64,000 nt of DNA from Nocardia alni (GTDB taxonomy: Bacteria > Actinomycetota > Actinomycetes > Mycobacteriales > Mycobacteriaceae). This document shows positions 52,788 to 64,000 of the stretch, piece by piece. The number at the start of each line of letters is the position of its first letter. Positions within the stretch are counted from its first letter, which is position 1. The notes under the pieces were generated by a model, which saw only the letters and a program-made list of their open reading frames with translations, ran no database searches and was not told the origin of the DNA. Where the stretch lies: contig NZ_JAGPOX010000020.1 in the NCBI RefSeq assembly GCF_019038435.1, positions 1 through 64,000 on the forward strand. The letters are read 5' to 3'. Both the position numbers and the translations under genes were made by a program.

Positions 52788-54461
52788 GTGGGTACACATC
52801 GAGGCAATGGCGGTTCACGGGGCGTCAGCAAGGGATTGATCTTCACCGTGGTCGCCGTGCTGTTACTCATAGTGGCCGTCGGCGGCTGGTTCTGGTTGGG
52901 CAGGCATTCGGCCGCGCAGAGCCGTACCGCCGCCGCCGAATGCGTCGAGGGCCCGGCGAGCGTGCCGGTCACCGTCGATCCCGATGTCGCCACCGAGGTA
53001 CGCGCGGCCGCCGATCGCTTCAACGCCACCAAACAGCATGTGCTCGACCACTGCGTGAGTATCGCGGTGACAGTACAGCCCTCGACGGCGATGGTCGCCG
53101 GGTTCACCGCGAAGAGCTGGGACACCCGCCTGGGGCCGCCGCCCGCGCTGTGGATTCCCGATTCCTCGCGCTCGGTCCAGGCGATGCGGGTGCCCGGGGT
53201 GATCCAGGGCACCCCTATGCCGATCGCGGTCACCCCGATCGTGCTGGCCGTACCCACCCAGCTGCGCCAAGCGCTCCAGACGGCCAAGGTCGGCTGGTCG
53301 GATCTGCCTACCCTGCAACAGGGTTCGCTGAGCAAGCTCGGACTGGGCAGCTGGGGCAGCCTGCGCATGGCCATGCCCACCGGCGACGACACCCTCGCCG
53401 CGGCCGCCGCGGTCGGCTCGGCGGTCTCCGGCTCCGACCCGCTCACCGATCAGTCCGCACACTCCGGACAGGTCGTCTCGGCGATCTCGACGCTGGCGCA
53501 GAACGCGCCGAAAGCCACCGACACCACCACCGCACTGACCACCCTCGCGTCGACCTCCGGCGCCGCGAGCGCGCCCATCCACGCGGTGGCCGTCACCGAG
53601 CAGCAACTGGGCGCCAAGGGCGGACTGGCCGAATACGCGCCCACCGGATCCAATCCGGTCGCCGACCATCCGGCCGCGCTGCTGAGCGGCACGTGGGTCG
53701 ACCAGACCCAGCAGACCGTGGCGGGCATGTTCGCCGACTTTCTGCGCACCCCCGCGCAACAGCAGCTGTTCACCGCCGCCGGTTTCAGCGCCGCGCCGCC
53801 GCAGCCCGTGCAGATCCCGGCCAAAACCGTTCTCGAACAGGTGCATTCGGTACTCGCCAATCCGGTGCTCGGGGTGCAGTCGACGGTGCTGATCGACACC
53901 TCCGGGGCGATGGGCACCAGCGACGGCTCGACGACGCGACTGACCAACGCGGTCGGCGCGATCAGCTCCACGCTGGACACCATGCCCCCGGGCTTCGGCG
54001 TCGGCGTCTGGACCTGCTCCGAGAATCTGCTCGGCGGCGACCCGTATCACATCGTGTCCAAGACCGCGCCGCTGTCCCAGGCGCACCGCGCGGAACTCTC
54101 CAGCGCCCTCGGCAATATCTCACCCACCAATTTCAGCTCCGACAGCACCTATCCGGCCCTGGAGGCCGCCTACAAGAGCGCGGTGAACGGATTCGCCACG
54201 GCCCGAACCAATTCCGTGCTGCTGATCACCGCGGGCCCCGGCGACAGCTCCGCCGGCGCCGGTAACCAGCTGCTCACCAACATCACCGCCGCCACCGACC
54301 CGGCCCACCCCGTCCGCATCAACGTCATCGTCCTGGGGAACCAGGGCGCCACCGCCTTGCAGACCGTCGCCAAACAGACCGGCGGCACCTACACCAAACT
54401 CGCCTCCTCGGACGACCTGGCCTTCGGCACCGCCGTCAACAACGCCCTCACCGCACCCTGA
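52788..54461 (+). CDS. Membrane-anchored protein with solute-binding-like and VWA domains
   Basis: A 557-residue protein with an N-terminal anchor (VSKGLIFTVVAVLLLIVAVGGWFWLG, about 14-38). An extracytoplasmic domain at about 50-355 resembles a type-2 solute-binding protein (ALWIPDSSRSVQAM, MPIAVTPIVLAVP, TPAQQQLFTAAGF). A von Willebrand A domain begins at about 363 (VLIDTSGAMGTSD). The VWA metal site is normally D-x-S-x-S; here it is D-T-S-G-A, so the second Ser is lost. M. tuberculosis Rv1836c, as recalled, has the same layout near glcB. The convergent gene at 54472 has a related fold. Role unknown, cell envelope. Confidence 0.75.
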   Translation: MGTHRGNGGSRGVSKGLIFTVVAVLLLIVAVGGWFWLGRHSAAQSRTAAAECVEGPASVPVTVDPDVATEVRAAADRFNATKQHVLDHCVSIAVTVQPSTAMVAGFTAKSWDTRLGPPPALWIPDSSRSVQAMRVPGVIQGTPMPIAVTPIVLAVPTQLRQALQTAKVGWSDLPTLQQGSLSKLGLGSWGSLRMAMPTGDDTLAAAAAVGSAVSGSDPLTDQSAHSGQVVSAISTLAQNAPKATDTTTALTTLASTSGAASAPIHAVAVTEQQLGAKGGLAEYAPTGSNPVADHPAALLSGTWVDQTQQTVAGMFADFLRTPAQQQLFTAAGFSAAPPQPVQIPAKTVLEQVHSVLANPVLGVQSTVLIDTSGAMGTSDGSTTRLTNAVGAISSTLDTMPPGFGVGVWTCSENLLGGDPYHIVSKTAPLSQAHRAELSSALGNISPTNFSSDSTYPALEAAYKSAVNGFATARTNSVLLITAGPGDSSAGAGNQLLTNITAATDPAHPVRINVIVLGNQGATALQTVAKQTGGTYTKLASSDDLAFGTAVNNALTAP

Positions 54462-54471
54462 TCCGTACCGT

Positions 54472-56181
54472 CTAGCGCGCGGGCTGGCACAGCACGGGGT
54501 TCGGCAGCGCGGAACAGGGCAGGTCGCGGTGCGAGCGGATGATGTCGGCGCCGGTCTGGTTGGTGAGATAACGCAGGAATCCGGCGGCCAGCGAGTCGGC
54601 GCCCGGATCCTTGAAGGTGTAGGCGAATTCGGTCTGCCAGAACGGATAGCCTTGGTGCACGGCGATATCGGTGGACGGCGGGAAATTGTCGATGTTGACG
54701 GCCGTCAGGCCGGTACGGGCGAGAGACATGCCCAGTTCGGCATAGCCGACCGCACCGTCGATACCGGCCACCTCGTCGAGCAGGTCCGCGGTGGACGCGC
54801 GCAGGCACAGTGTGGTGCTGGTGTCGCCCGCTCGCTCCGAGGTCCGGCAGTCGTGCGAATTATCCTGTCGCTCACCGGTTGCCGGCAGGAAGCGCTGCTC
54901 GAACGTGGCCCGGCTGCCGGAGTCGGAATTACGCCCGACGAGATGGACGGTCAGATCGTGTCCGCCGATCTGATTCCAGTTGGTGATCTTCCCGGAGAAC
55001 AGATCCCGTATCTGGTCGGTGTCCAGATTGGCGACGCCGGCCTTGTCGTTCACCACGACCGCGAACAATCCCAGCGCGATCGGGCGGGCGACCAACTCCG
55101 GCAGTCCGCGGGAGAGCTGATCGCCGTCGGCCAGCGCCAGCGTGTCCGACACCGGCCGCTCGCCGCCCCGCTCACCCTCGTCGTTGAGCGTTTGCAGCCC
55201 CTGCTGCGTGCTGGTGAATCCGGCCGAGATGTTCGCTCCCGGGCACAGTTTCATGTACGACGATGCCGCGTCTGACACCACCGGGCCGAATGCCGTGGAC
55301 CCCACTACCGCGAGATGCCCTGCCTCGCAGTCCAATCGGGGAATGTTCTGGTTGGACAGCACATAGAACTCGCCGAGCGCCAGTACCACCAGGGCCGTGA
55401 TCATGATGATCGCGGCCCGCGACGGGGAGCGGCTGTAGGTATGGCGCACGGTGCCGCGCAGCAGCGCGCCGCTCAGCTCGGGCGGGTAGTACGGCCCGGA
55501 CTCGCCCAGCGGACGTTGCAGGCGGGCGTACAACCAGTCGATGCCGGGCACCCAGCGCAGCCACCGCGGCACCGGATCCCGCCTGCGGACATAGGGCCAG
55601 TCCCGCGAACCGGCCCGCGCCAGCACTGCCAGCACCTTGTAGTGATCGGATCGGTTCATCTTGACCTTGGGCAGGTCGATGATGCCGATGGCGCCGTTCT
55701 GCTCGGTCGCCTCGCCGGGCCCCAGGCCCGAATCGGATTCCAGGCTGTCCTTCACACCCGCCGAGCTGACCTCGGTGACCGCCATGCCGATCACCCGGCG
55801 TCCCGGAAATCGCAGGTGCAGACCGGCTTTCTGGTTCTGGGGCGTCGCGTAGTCACCCTCGTCTATCGAGGTGATACCGCTGTTCTCGATACGCATCAGC
55901 ACGATCGAGATGTCCTCTAGCTCCAGCGCCGTCTCCCCCGGCTCCGGCTTCGGGACCAGCTGAGCGAGCACCTTCAGATCGGGAAACTGCTCACCCAGCG
56001 GGATCGCGGCCGGTGAGGCGCCCGAGGCGCTCATGATCGTGGGCGCCTCGCCGGTGACCGGCGTGTCCATCTGCGTCCGATAGCCGATGCTCTTACGCCC
56101 GATGACCGCGAATTGCCAGATGAACGTCAGGATCGCAACGACCGCCGCGAAGGTATTGAGACCGCCGATCAGATTGTTCAC
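54472..56181 (-). CDS. Membrane protein with PstS-like phosphate-binding-type domain
   Basis: A 569-residue protein with two membrane segments, about residues 8-26 (FAAVVAILTFIWQFAVIG) and 256-275 (AIIMITALVVLALGEFYVL). The region between them contains no recognised motif. The C-terminal 290 residues form a PstS-like binding domain: LAVVGSTAFGPVVSDAASSYM, GFTSTQQGLQTL, LFAVVVNDKAGVANL, RDLFSGKITNWNQIGG and GAVGYAELGM. Canonical PstS is a free lipoprotein; here the domain is tethered. It converges on the VWA gene with a 10-bp gap, and the two may work as a pair. Substrate not proven. Confidence 0.75.
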   Translation of the reverse strand: MNNLIGGLNTFAAVVAILTFIWQFAVIGRKSIGYRTQMDTPVTGEAPTIMSASGASPAAIPLGEQFPDLKVLAQLVPKPEPGETALELEDISIVLMRIENSGITSIDEGDYATPQNQKAGLHLRFPGRRVIGMAVTEVSSAGVKDSLESDSGLGPGEATEQNGAIGIIDLPKVKMNRSDHYKVLAVLARAGSRDWPYVRRRDPVPRWLRWVPGIDWLYARLQRPLGESGPYYPPELSGALLRGTVRHTYSRSPSRAAIIMITALVVLALGEFYVLSNQNIPRLDCEAGHLAVVGSTAFGPVVSDAASSYMKLCPGANISAGFTSTQQGLQTLNDEGERGGERPVSDTLALADGDQLSRGLPELVARPIALGLFAVVVNDKAGVANLDTDQIRDLFSGKITNWNQIGGHDLTVHLVGRNSDSGSRATFEQRFLPATGERQDNSHDCRTSERAGDTSTTLCLRASTADLLDEVAGIDGAVGYAELGMSLARTGLTAVNIDNFPPSTDIAVHQGYPFWQTEFAYTFKDPGADSLAAGFLRYLTNQTGADIIRSHRDLPCSALPNPVLCQPAR

Positions 56182-56372
56182 TGCGCCGCCCCGTCAAGAT
56201 TCCGTATCTCCCGACGTTATCCTGCGCGACCGGGCCCCCTCCCGAGAAGTCATTTCAGCTGTTGTTCACTTTCACGCCGAATCTGTCATCTTGTCGCACA
56301 ACGGGTCCCGGCGGCGGCAAAAGCCCGGACACAATCCGTCGACAGACGGATACAGAACGGTATGGTCTCGTC

Positions 56373-57407
56373 ATGCGCGCAGTGACCTTCCTGGGGCCGG
56401 ATCGGCTGGAGTGGCGCGAGGTCGCCGACCCCGTGCTGGCGAGCGACGGCGAGGCGATCGTCCGGCCGCTGGCGGTGGCGACGTGCGATCTCGACGACGT
56501 GATCGTGCTCGGCGGCTCGCCGTTCCAGCCGCCGTTCGTGCTGGGGCACGAGTGTGTCGCCGAGGTCGTCGAGGTGGGGGACGGCGTGCGCGGTGTCACG
56601 CCGGGTGACCGCGTGGTGGTGCCGTTCCAGATCAACTGCGGGGTCTGCGCCGCCTGCCTGGCGGGGAGGACGGGCAATTGCCTGACGGTGCCGCTGATGT
56701 CGACGTACGGATTCGGGTTCGGGGCACAGGGCACTCGGTGGGGCGGGTTCCTCGCGGATCTGATTCACGTGCCGTATGCCGATGCGATGTTGATCCCGGT
56801 GCCGGCCGGGCTGGCGAGCGAGACCGCGGCCGGGGCCTCCGACAACCTCACCGACGGATTCCGCGCCGTGGGGCCGTATCTCGCCGAGCGTCCCGGAGCG
56901 CCGGTACTCGTCGTGGGCGGCGCGGGCCCCGGATCGATCGGGTTGTACGCCGCGGCACAGGCGAAAGCCCTGCGCAGCGAACGGGTGTTGTACATCGACC
57001 ACGATGTGCGGCGACGCGGGATCGCGGAGTCGTACGGCGTCGAAACGCTCGACCACATCCCGGACCGACTCGACAGCCGGTTCCCGATCACCGTCGATTC
57101 ATCCAATGAGGCAAGGGGTTTGACGCTCGCCCTGGAATCGATGGGCCGAGACGGCGTCTGCACCTCGACGTCGATCTACTTCGATCCCGCCGTGCGACCG
57201 GCGTTTCCGCTGCTGTCGATGTACACCATGAACTCGACGTTCGTCACCGGGCGTATCCACGCTCGCCGGGACGCGCCCCGACTGCTCGAACTCCTCGCTT
57301 CCGGACGCTTCGACCCCGCACCGGTGACGACCCGCGTCGTGTCCTTCGCCGACGCGATCGAGGCCCTACTCGGCCACGAGTACACGAAGCTCGTATTCAC
57401 ACCGTGA
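56373..57407 (+). CDS. Zinc-dependent alcohol dehydrogenase
   Basis: A 344-residue medium-chain dehydrogenase. The catalytic zinc ligands C38 (ATCDLDD), H59 and E60 (GHE) are present, and the structural zinc loop is C89-x2-C92-x2-C95-x7-C103 (CGVCAACLAGRTGNC). The nucleotide-binding motif is VLVVGGAGPGSIGLYAA. It oxidises an alcohol or reduces an aldehyde with NAD(P)H. The ATG at 56373 aligns with the family start. Monocistronic; converges with the SnoaL-like gene with a 21-bp gap. Confidence 0.9.
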   Translation: MRAVTFLGPDRLEWREVADPVLASDGEAIVRPLAVATCDLDDVIVLGGSPFQPPFVLGHECVAEVVEVGDGVRGVTPGDRVVVPFQINCGVCAACLAGRTGNCLTVPLMSTYGFGFGAQGTRWGGFLADLIHVPYADAMLIPVPAGLASETAAGASDNLTDGFRAVGPYLAERPGAPVLVVGGAGPGSIGLYAAAQAKALRSERVLYIDHDVRRRGIAESYGVETLDHIPDRLDSRFPITVDSSNEARGLTLALESMGRDGVCTSTSIYFDPAVRPAFPLLSMYTMNSTFVTGRIHARRDAPRLLELLASGRFDPAPVTTRVVSFADAIEALLGHEYTKLVFTP

Positions 57408-57428
57408 CCCGCGCGAACGTGTAGCGGC

Positions 57429-57836
57429 TCATTGCCCGGCCCCTTCCTGAGCGCCGGCCTCGCGGGCGATGCGGTCGAACTCGGCGCCCATGGCACGGGC
57501 GAACGCCTCGACGCCTGACAGCGGACGCACCATGACCATGAACTCATCGATCCTGCCGTCTTCGCCGGAGTGCAGGAAGTCGCATCCGGTGATGCGCTTG
57601 TCGCCGATCCGCGCCTCGAATACGAGGGCGTGGTCGCGCCCGTCGGGATCGCCGATCTCCCGCACATACCGGAAGTCCTCCAGGACGCGCATCGCGCCCC
57701 GGATGATCGCCGCGGTCATCGCCTTGCCGTGATAGGGCGCGAAGGCGACCGGACTGTGGAACACGACATCCTCGGCGAGCAGTTCCTCGATCGCCGGAAC
57801 ATCGCGCGCTTCCACGGCACGTCGGAACGGGTGCAT
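57429..57836 (-). CDS. SnoaL-like / NTF2-fold protein
   Basis: A 135-residue protein with an NTF2-like fold: RRAVEARDVPAIEELLAEDVVFHSPVAFAPYHGK at the start and FDFLHSGEDGRIDEF-like strand near residue 85, ending in an acidic helix. Family members are cyclases, isomerases or polyketide-related binding proteins, and many are uncharacterised. No catalytic set can be assigned. It lies between the ADH and gcvP but is not clearly in an operon with either. The 57837-57969 gap holds no gene. Confidence 0.75.
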   Translation of the reverse strand: MHPFRRAVEARDVPAIEELLAEDVVFHSPVAFAPYHGKAMTAAIIRGAMRVLEDFRYVREIGDPDGRDHALVFEARIGDKRITGCDFLHSGEDGRIDEFMVMVRPLSGVEAFARAMGAEFDRIAREAGAQEGAGQ

Positions 57837-57969
57837 CTGCTACCTCACATCGATCGGCGGGACGGGGAGACTCGCGGCGGCCGGGTGATCGCCGCCGACC
57901 ATCCGGTGGTCGGTCGCGATGGCGTTGTGGAACAGGCCATGAGACTGCTCATGCCCGGCGAATGACGGA

Positions 57970-60783
<2,814 letters not shown>

Positions 60784-60837
60784 GGCATACTCCAGGGGGT
60801 CGGGCGGTCGACGGGGTCGACTACGTCGGGCCCTCCC

Positions 60838-61026
60838 CCTCTGTCGTGGAAGCCTGAGAGATTCAGGACGCGGGCCCGCATCCCTTTCCCCATGGGCGGA
60901 CGACCCGCATTGTGTGCGGCCATCACTTTCCAGAGGCGCCTAGCTCCGCACGGTCCCTGGTGCCTGAGAGATTGACGGGGAGGTGTTGCTCCTTCGGCGC
61001 CCGGGCGAACCCGGGACTCTCCCGCA
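60838..61026 (-). promoter_or_regulatory. Tandem glycine riboswitch before gcvP
   Basis: On the minus strand the 5' aptamer contains CGGGAGAGTCCC, GGCGCCGAAGGAGCAA and TCAATCTCTCAGGCACC (60958-61025). The second contains GGACCGTGCGGAG, CTCTGGAAAGTGATGG, CCATGGGGAAAGGG and CCTGAATCTCTCAGGC (60850-60957). These are the conserved glycine-aptamer segments in the usual two-aptamer arrangement. The leader ends about 55 bp before the gcvP GTG. In this class, glycine binding turns the gene on. Confidence 0.93.
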
Positions 61027-61040
61027 CGGCGTCGACGCAC

Positions 61041-61347
61041 GCCCAGTCTATGCCCAGGCAAATGTCGAACGTGTTACTCCCCGCCCAGCCGCAACGGAGA
61101 ATCCTGTGATATTGCGCCATGCGTTACCAAGATCACAACTCGAGTCGCGCGGACGGGACCGATACGGCAGCGGTCGTCAGGGACGGAACACCCCGCGTCA
61201 CCCGAGTGACCCCGTGGGAACATCCAGCAGCCGCGCGGCGACGCCGAGCAATGGTCGACGGCCGAACGAGACCTCGGGCTACCCGGTCTTGCGGTTATCG
61301 CGAACCTCGCGACAGAAGGCTGGCTCGTCCCCGACCAGCCGCATGCG
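61041..61347. other. Intergenic region without a supported gene
   Basis: Between the riboswitch and the acyl-CoA dehydrogenase stop. The segment GTGGGAACATCCAGCAGC (61211) repeats the end of the neighbouring gene (CACGGGAACATCCAGCAGC, 61366), so a short partial duplication of that 3' end is possible. No open frame with a plausible start was found. Confidence 0.4.
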
Positions 61348-63012
61348 TCACTCGATCGGCTCCACGGGAACATCCAGCAGCTGTGCGGGCACATCGAGCA
61401 GTTCGACCACCGTGCCGACGTGGGCGGCCAGGCCGCCGCAGATCGCGCCCGCCTGCTCGGGGAGTGCGAGAAGCTCTGTGGCAGTGAGCAATTCGTGAGC
61501 CAGGAACCACCCGGCATCGGCGGCCAGCTCTGTCAGGCAATGCAGCCGATACAGCTGGTCGAGGATCAACCGGTGCGCCTCGGCCACATCGGGTGCGTGC
61601 CATGCCTCGTGCATCAGTTCGGCGGTGGTGCGGGCCGCGTGTGCCGCGGCGAAACGTTGTGCGAGGTCGGTGCGCTCGTTCCAGGTCTCGAAGTCGACGG
61701 CGGCGGGCAGGCCGGTGGTCAGCTCGGCGTAGAGGCGCTGCTCACGGGCGCGGAACAACCGGATCCAGCGATCATCGGCCGGGTCTTCCGCGGGAACGCC
61801 CGCACCGGTGGTGGCCATCGACCAGGCCACATCGAGCATGATGAGCCGGTTGTCCCCGCCCGCGGACTGGAACGCCATGGTCAACGCCTGATAGCCGAGC
61901 AGCCGGTGCTCGGAGAAGAATCCGGCCATCCCGGCCGCGGACCGGCATGCCGTCAGCGCCGCGTCGGCGAGGCGATCGACGGCGACCTTACCTGCCCCTA
62001 GTTCGCGGAACACCTCGGGCGCGGGACCGGTTCCGCGCCCGCCGCCCGGCGGAATGTGCCAGCTCGGGCCGGTCATGTGGCGGGCGACCACGGTGGCCGC
62101 CAAGGCGGCCGCCGCCGCGCCGAACACCAGTCGCTGCTGGTTGCGATGAGCCAGGGCGGGCACCTCACCGGCCAGGCGGTCATTGGTGATCCGGCGCCCG
62201 GCCCGCTCCAGGACCAGCGCGGTACCGGCTCGCGCCACCGCCGCGAGGCCGGCGGCGACCGCGCCGCTGGAGAAACGGCTCATGCCGATGCTGCGCCGGG
62301 TACGCGCCCCGGGATCGCCGAGCGGATCGTGGAAGGAGCCGTCGCCCGCGATGGACGCGCCGTCGGCCAGCCATCGGCGGTAGGGAACTCGGACTCCGTC
62401 GAACCGTACGGTCGCGTAATCCATAGGCAGCAGTGCGGTCGCGGGCCGCGGTTCGATCGTCACACCCCGGCACACCCCCTGCTCGTCACGCAACTCGACC
62501 AGGAACAGCGCCAGACCGCGGTCCGTCCCGCCGACGGACAGCCGCGCGCTGACGACACCCAGCCGCGCCACCCCGCTCGCGGCGACGTTCGGCGGATACT
62601 TCGCCGCGCCGGAATCCGGCGTGTGCAGGACGAATTCGCCGGTCGCCGGATCATAGGCGGCCGTAGTGCGGATCGCGGCCGCGCTGTTGCCCCGCCCGGC
62701 CTCGTTCATCAGTGCCGCGCCGATCCGCGCCCCACCCGCCAGGGCCGCGATGTCCGCGGCGTCGGCGCCCTGATCGAGCGCGTTGCCGATGGTCATGCAG
62801 TGGTGCAGGAACATGGCGTGGAACAGACGGGGATCGGTGATCGCACACCACTCGAGCAAGCTGCGCAGCCCGGCCGGGTCGCCGACGATCAGCGGCCGCT
62901 CGGACGGATCCGGCGGCAGGCGATGCATGATCGAGTAGGGCGAGCGCCCTTCATCTAGTTCGGCGCGGGCTTGGCGCAGCACGGCGAATGTGCTGTCGAA
63001 CGTCGTCGTCAC
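61348..63012 (-). CDS. Acyl-CoA dehydrogenase/oxidase-like protein
   Basis: A 554-residue flavoprotein-type protein. The region at about residues 90-340 follows the acyl-CoA dehydrogenase/oxidase middle and C-terminal folds: a beta-domain with TIEPRPATALLPMDYATVRFDGVRVPYRRWLADG, then the helical part RRSIGMSRFSSGAVAAGLAAVARAG. A further helical extension of about 200 residues resembles acyl-CoA oxidases. The GTG at 63012 overlaps the stop of the PKS gene (GTGA), so it is translated with it. It probably desaturates or oxidises an acyl substrate in the polyketide pathway, or supplies a precursor. Exact reaction unknown. Confidence 0.75.
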   Translation of the reverse strand: MTTTFDSTFAVLRQARAELDEGRSPYSIMHRLPPDPSERPLIVGDPAGLRSLLEWCAITDPRLFHAMFLHHCMTIGNALDQGADAADIAALAGGARIGAALMNEAGRGNSAAAIRTTAAYDPATGEFVLHTPDSGAAKYPPNVAASGVARLGVVSARLSVGGTDRGLALFLVELRDEQGVCRGVTIEPRPATALLPMDYATVRFDGVRVPYRRWLADGASIAGDGSFHDPLGDPGARTRRSIGMSRFSSGAVAAGLAAVARAGTALVLERAGRRITNDRLAGEVPALAHRNQQRLVFGAAAAALAATVVARHMTGPSWHIPPGGGRGTGPAPEVFRELGAGKVAVDRLADAALTACRSAAGMAGFFSEHRLLGYQALTMAFQSAGGDNRLIMLDVAWSMATTGAGVPAEDPADDRWIRLFRAREQRLYAELTTGLPAAVDFETWNERTDLAQRFAAAHAARTTAELMHEAWHAPDVAEAHRLILDQLYRLHCLTELAADAGWFLAHELLTATELLALPEQAGAICGGLAAHVGTVVELLDVPAQLLDVPVEPIE

Positions 63013-64000
63013 GGCTGGATATCTTCCGATCTGCTGTGCTGGCCGGTGGTGGTTGTGCACCATCGGATCACGGCCTCGGCGGTGGTCCGGGCACATTCGG
63101 ACGGCAGGGTGAAGTGCGTTCCGGGAACCGAGACAGCGGTGTGCGGATGCGGCCAGCCGGCCGCCGCGCCGAACTCCGCACTCGTCTGCGCCGCGCGCAC
63201 GAGCAGGGTCGGGGTGGCGAGCGGTTCGGGCCGCGAGCCGCTGAACACAGACAGGTAACCACCGACGGCGGTGAGGCGGTCGACACCCATCGGCGGGTTC
63301 GGCGCCGAGCCGCCGGCCGCTCGGACGAGCACATCCGGCAGTACCGTGTCCATGAATTCCGGATCGGGCCAGTAGCTGTCGATCAGCACCAGTCCGGTGG
63401 CCGGACGACGCAGCGACTCCAGCCGCGCCGCCACGGCGTGCGCGACCAGGCCGCCCGAGGAGTGTCCACCCAGCAGCACCGGCCGTGTTCCGAGGCTGCG
63501 GTCCAGCGCGACGGTGTGCGCGGCGGCCAGCGCGTCCAGGTCAGCGGGCAGCGGCCGGCCGGAGTCGAACCCGGGTTGCGGTAGTGCGAGCACCGGTCGG
63601 TGCTCGCCCAGAACCGGGGCGAGTGCGGCGTACTCGTGCGGCCCGGACATCGGCAGCAACGAGGGGAACAGCACCAGCACCGGCCCGGTGTCCTCGCCGG
63701 GCGATACCAGCCACCGCGGTTCGGGGGCGTTGCCGGGCGCCTGGGCGACGGTGAACCGTGCCCGCAGGCCCGCACCGGCGATGAGCAGGTCCCGCGCGAT
63801 TCGGCCCTGCCCGGTCCGACAGGCCTGCTGGTAGAGGGCCTCGAAGCTGTCCGGCAGCCGCTCCCGCGCCTGGTTTCCGGCAGCTGCCGGTACACCCCGG
63901 GTTCGCCACAGGTACTCGGCCAGAGTGCGAGGGGTGAGGTTGTCGAAGACCGCGGCGACGGGTAGCGACCGGTCGAGCGCGGTCGCCAGGCGGGCGCGCA
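63009..64000 (-). CDS. Modular polyketide synthase, C-terminal ACP-thioesterase part (partial)
   Basis: The 3' end of a large gene that leaves the window on the right. The visible 330 residues begin with the end of an acyl carrier protein (ATALDRSLPVAAVFDNLTPR, the segment after the phosphopantetheine Ser). A linker and a thioesterase domain follow (VLVLFPSLLPMSGPHEYAAL, nucleophile GGHSSGG, VLIDSYWPDPEF, final GTHFTLP with the His). The frame is open through to position 64000 with no stop. An ACP then TE is the usual end of a type I PKS or PKS/NRPS. The TE releases the finished chain. Coupled to the acyl-CoA dehydrogenase gene. Confidence 0.85.
   Translation of the reverse strand, partial: RARLATALDRSLPVAAVFDNLTPRTLAEYLWRTRGVPAAAGNQARERLPDSFEALYQQACRTGQGRIARDLLIAGAGLRARFTVAQAPGNAPEPRWLVSPGEDTGPVLVLFPSLLPMSGPHEYAALAPVLGEHRPVLALPQPGFDSGRPLPADLDALAAAHTVALDRSLGTRPVLLGGHSSGGLVAHAVAARLESLRRPATGLVLIDSYWPDPEFMDTVLPDVLVRAAGGSAPNPPMGVDRLTAVGGYLSVFSGSRPEPLATPTLLVRAAQTSAEFGAAAGWPHPHTAVSVPGTHFTLPSECARTTAEAVIRWCTTTTGQHSRSEDIQP

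Noticed and set aside
57837..57969. Plus-strand fragment ending RVIAADHPVVGRDGVVEQAM that resembles part of a sigma-factor SnoaL domain
   Set aside because: Too short, no start, and no supporting sequence upstream; it lies antisense to or beyond the NTF2-fold gene.

Overview
The window is high-GC actinobacterial DNA, most likely from Nocardia or a close relative in the Mycobacteriales. GTG starts, ATGA/GTGA start-stop overlaps, a WhiB protein, malate synthase G, a GuaB1-type enzyme and mycobacterial-type gene blocks all point that way. No tRNA, rRNA, transposase, integrase or CRISPR array was seen.

Backbone. From memory of the M. tuberculosis gene order, the window follows the interval Rv1846c to Rv1832: BlaI (1695), M56 peptidase (2204), GuaB1 (6703), two CNNM/CBS membrane proteins (8819, 10194), malate synthase G (42193), a VWA/solute-binding-like membrane protein (52788) and glycine decarboxylase gcvP with a tandem glycine riboswitch (57970-61026). 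A second conserved block, DUF3349 / small membrane protein / PitA phosphate transporter (47019-49037), resembles Rv0543c-Rv0545c. The left edge is the end of a siderophore-type ABC transporter. The right edge is the ACP-thioesterase end of a modular polyketide synthase, coupled to an acyl-CoA dehydrogenase-like protein.

Accessory region 13-27 kb. This stretch has visibly lower GC in parts and many orphan genes. One unit is a minus-strand operon of an XRE regulator, a stand-alone tRNA-binding (EMAP/PheT-type OB) protein and an NNMT-like methyltransferase; it is flanked by a paralogous XRE regulator and a D-amino-acid-oxidase-like flavoprotein. Next come a ribbon-helix-helix-like protein and a STAND/TPR regulator with an exact 120-bp tandem repeat. 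Divergent from the STAND gene is a pair that looks like a small guanidino-compound pathway: a clavaminate-synthase-like Fe(II)/2-oxoglutarate oxygenase and an AGAT/StrB-type amidinotransferase. A further XRE regulator and a Uma2 nuclease complete the region.

Phosphorus region 27-37 kb. A tightly coupled C-P lyase operon (phnF, G, H, I, JK, L, M and an inositol-monophosphatase-like gene) uses organophosphonates. Unusually, PhnJ and PhnK are one polypeptide joined by a repetitive ~200-residue linker. A perfect 20-bp palindrome lies before phnF, and a strong hairpin closes the operon. A phosphate-symporter-like MFS gene follows the hairpin.

Region 37-57 kb. This part holds an AAA/DUF4143 ATPase with promoter repeats, a secreted LVIVD-repeat protein with a DUF305 partner, glcB, an array of palindromic interspersed repeats (a fourth copy lies at 8.3 kb), a MerR/hydrolase pair, two gene remnants (DUF3349, WYL regulator), a secreted LIP lipase, an HNH endonuclease, a WhiB protein, paired membrane-anchored solute-binding-like proteins and a zinc alcohol dehydrogenase.
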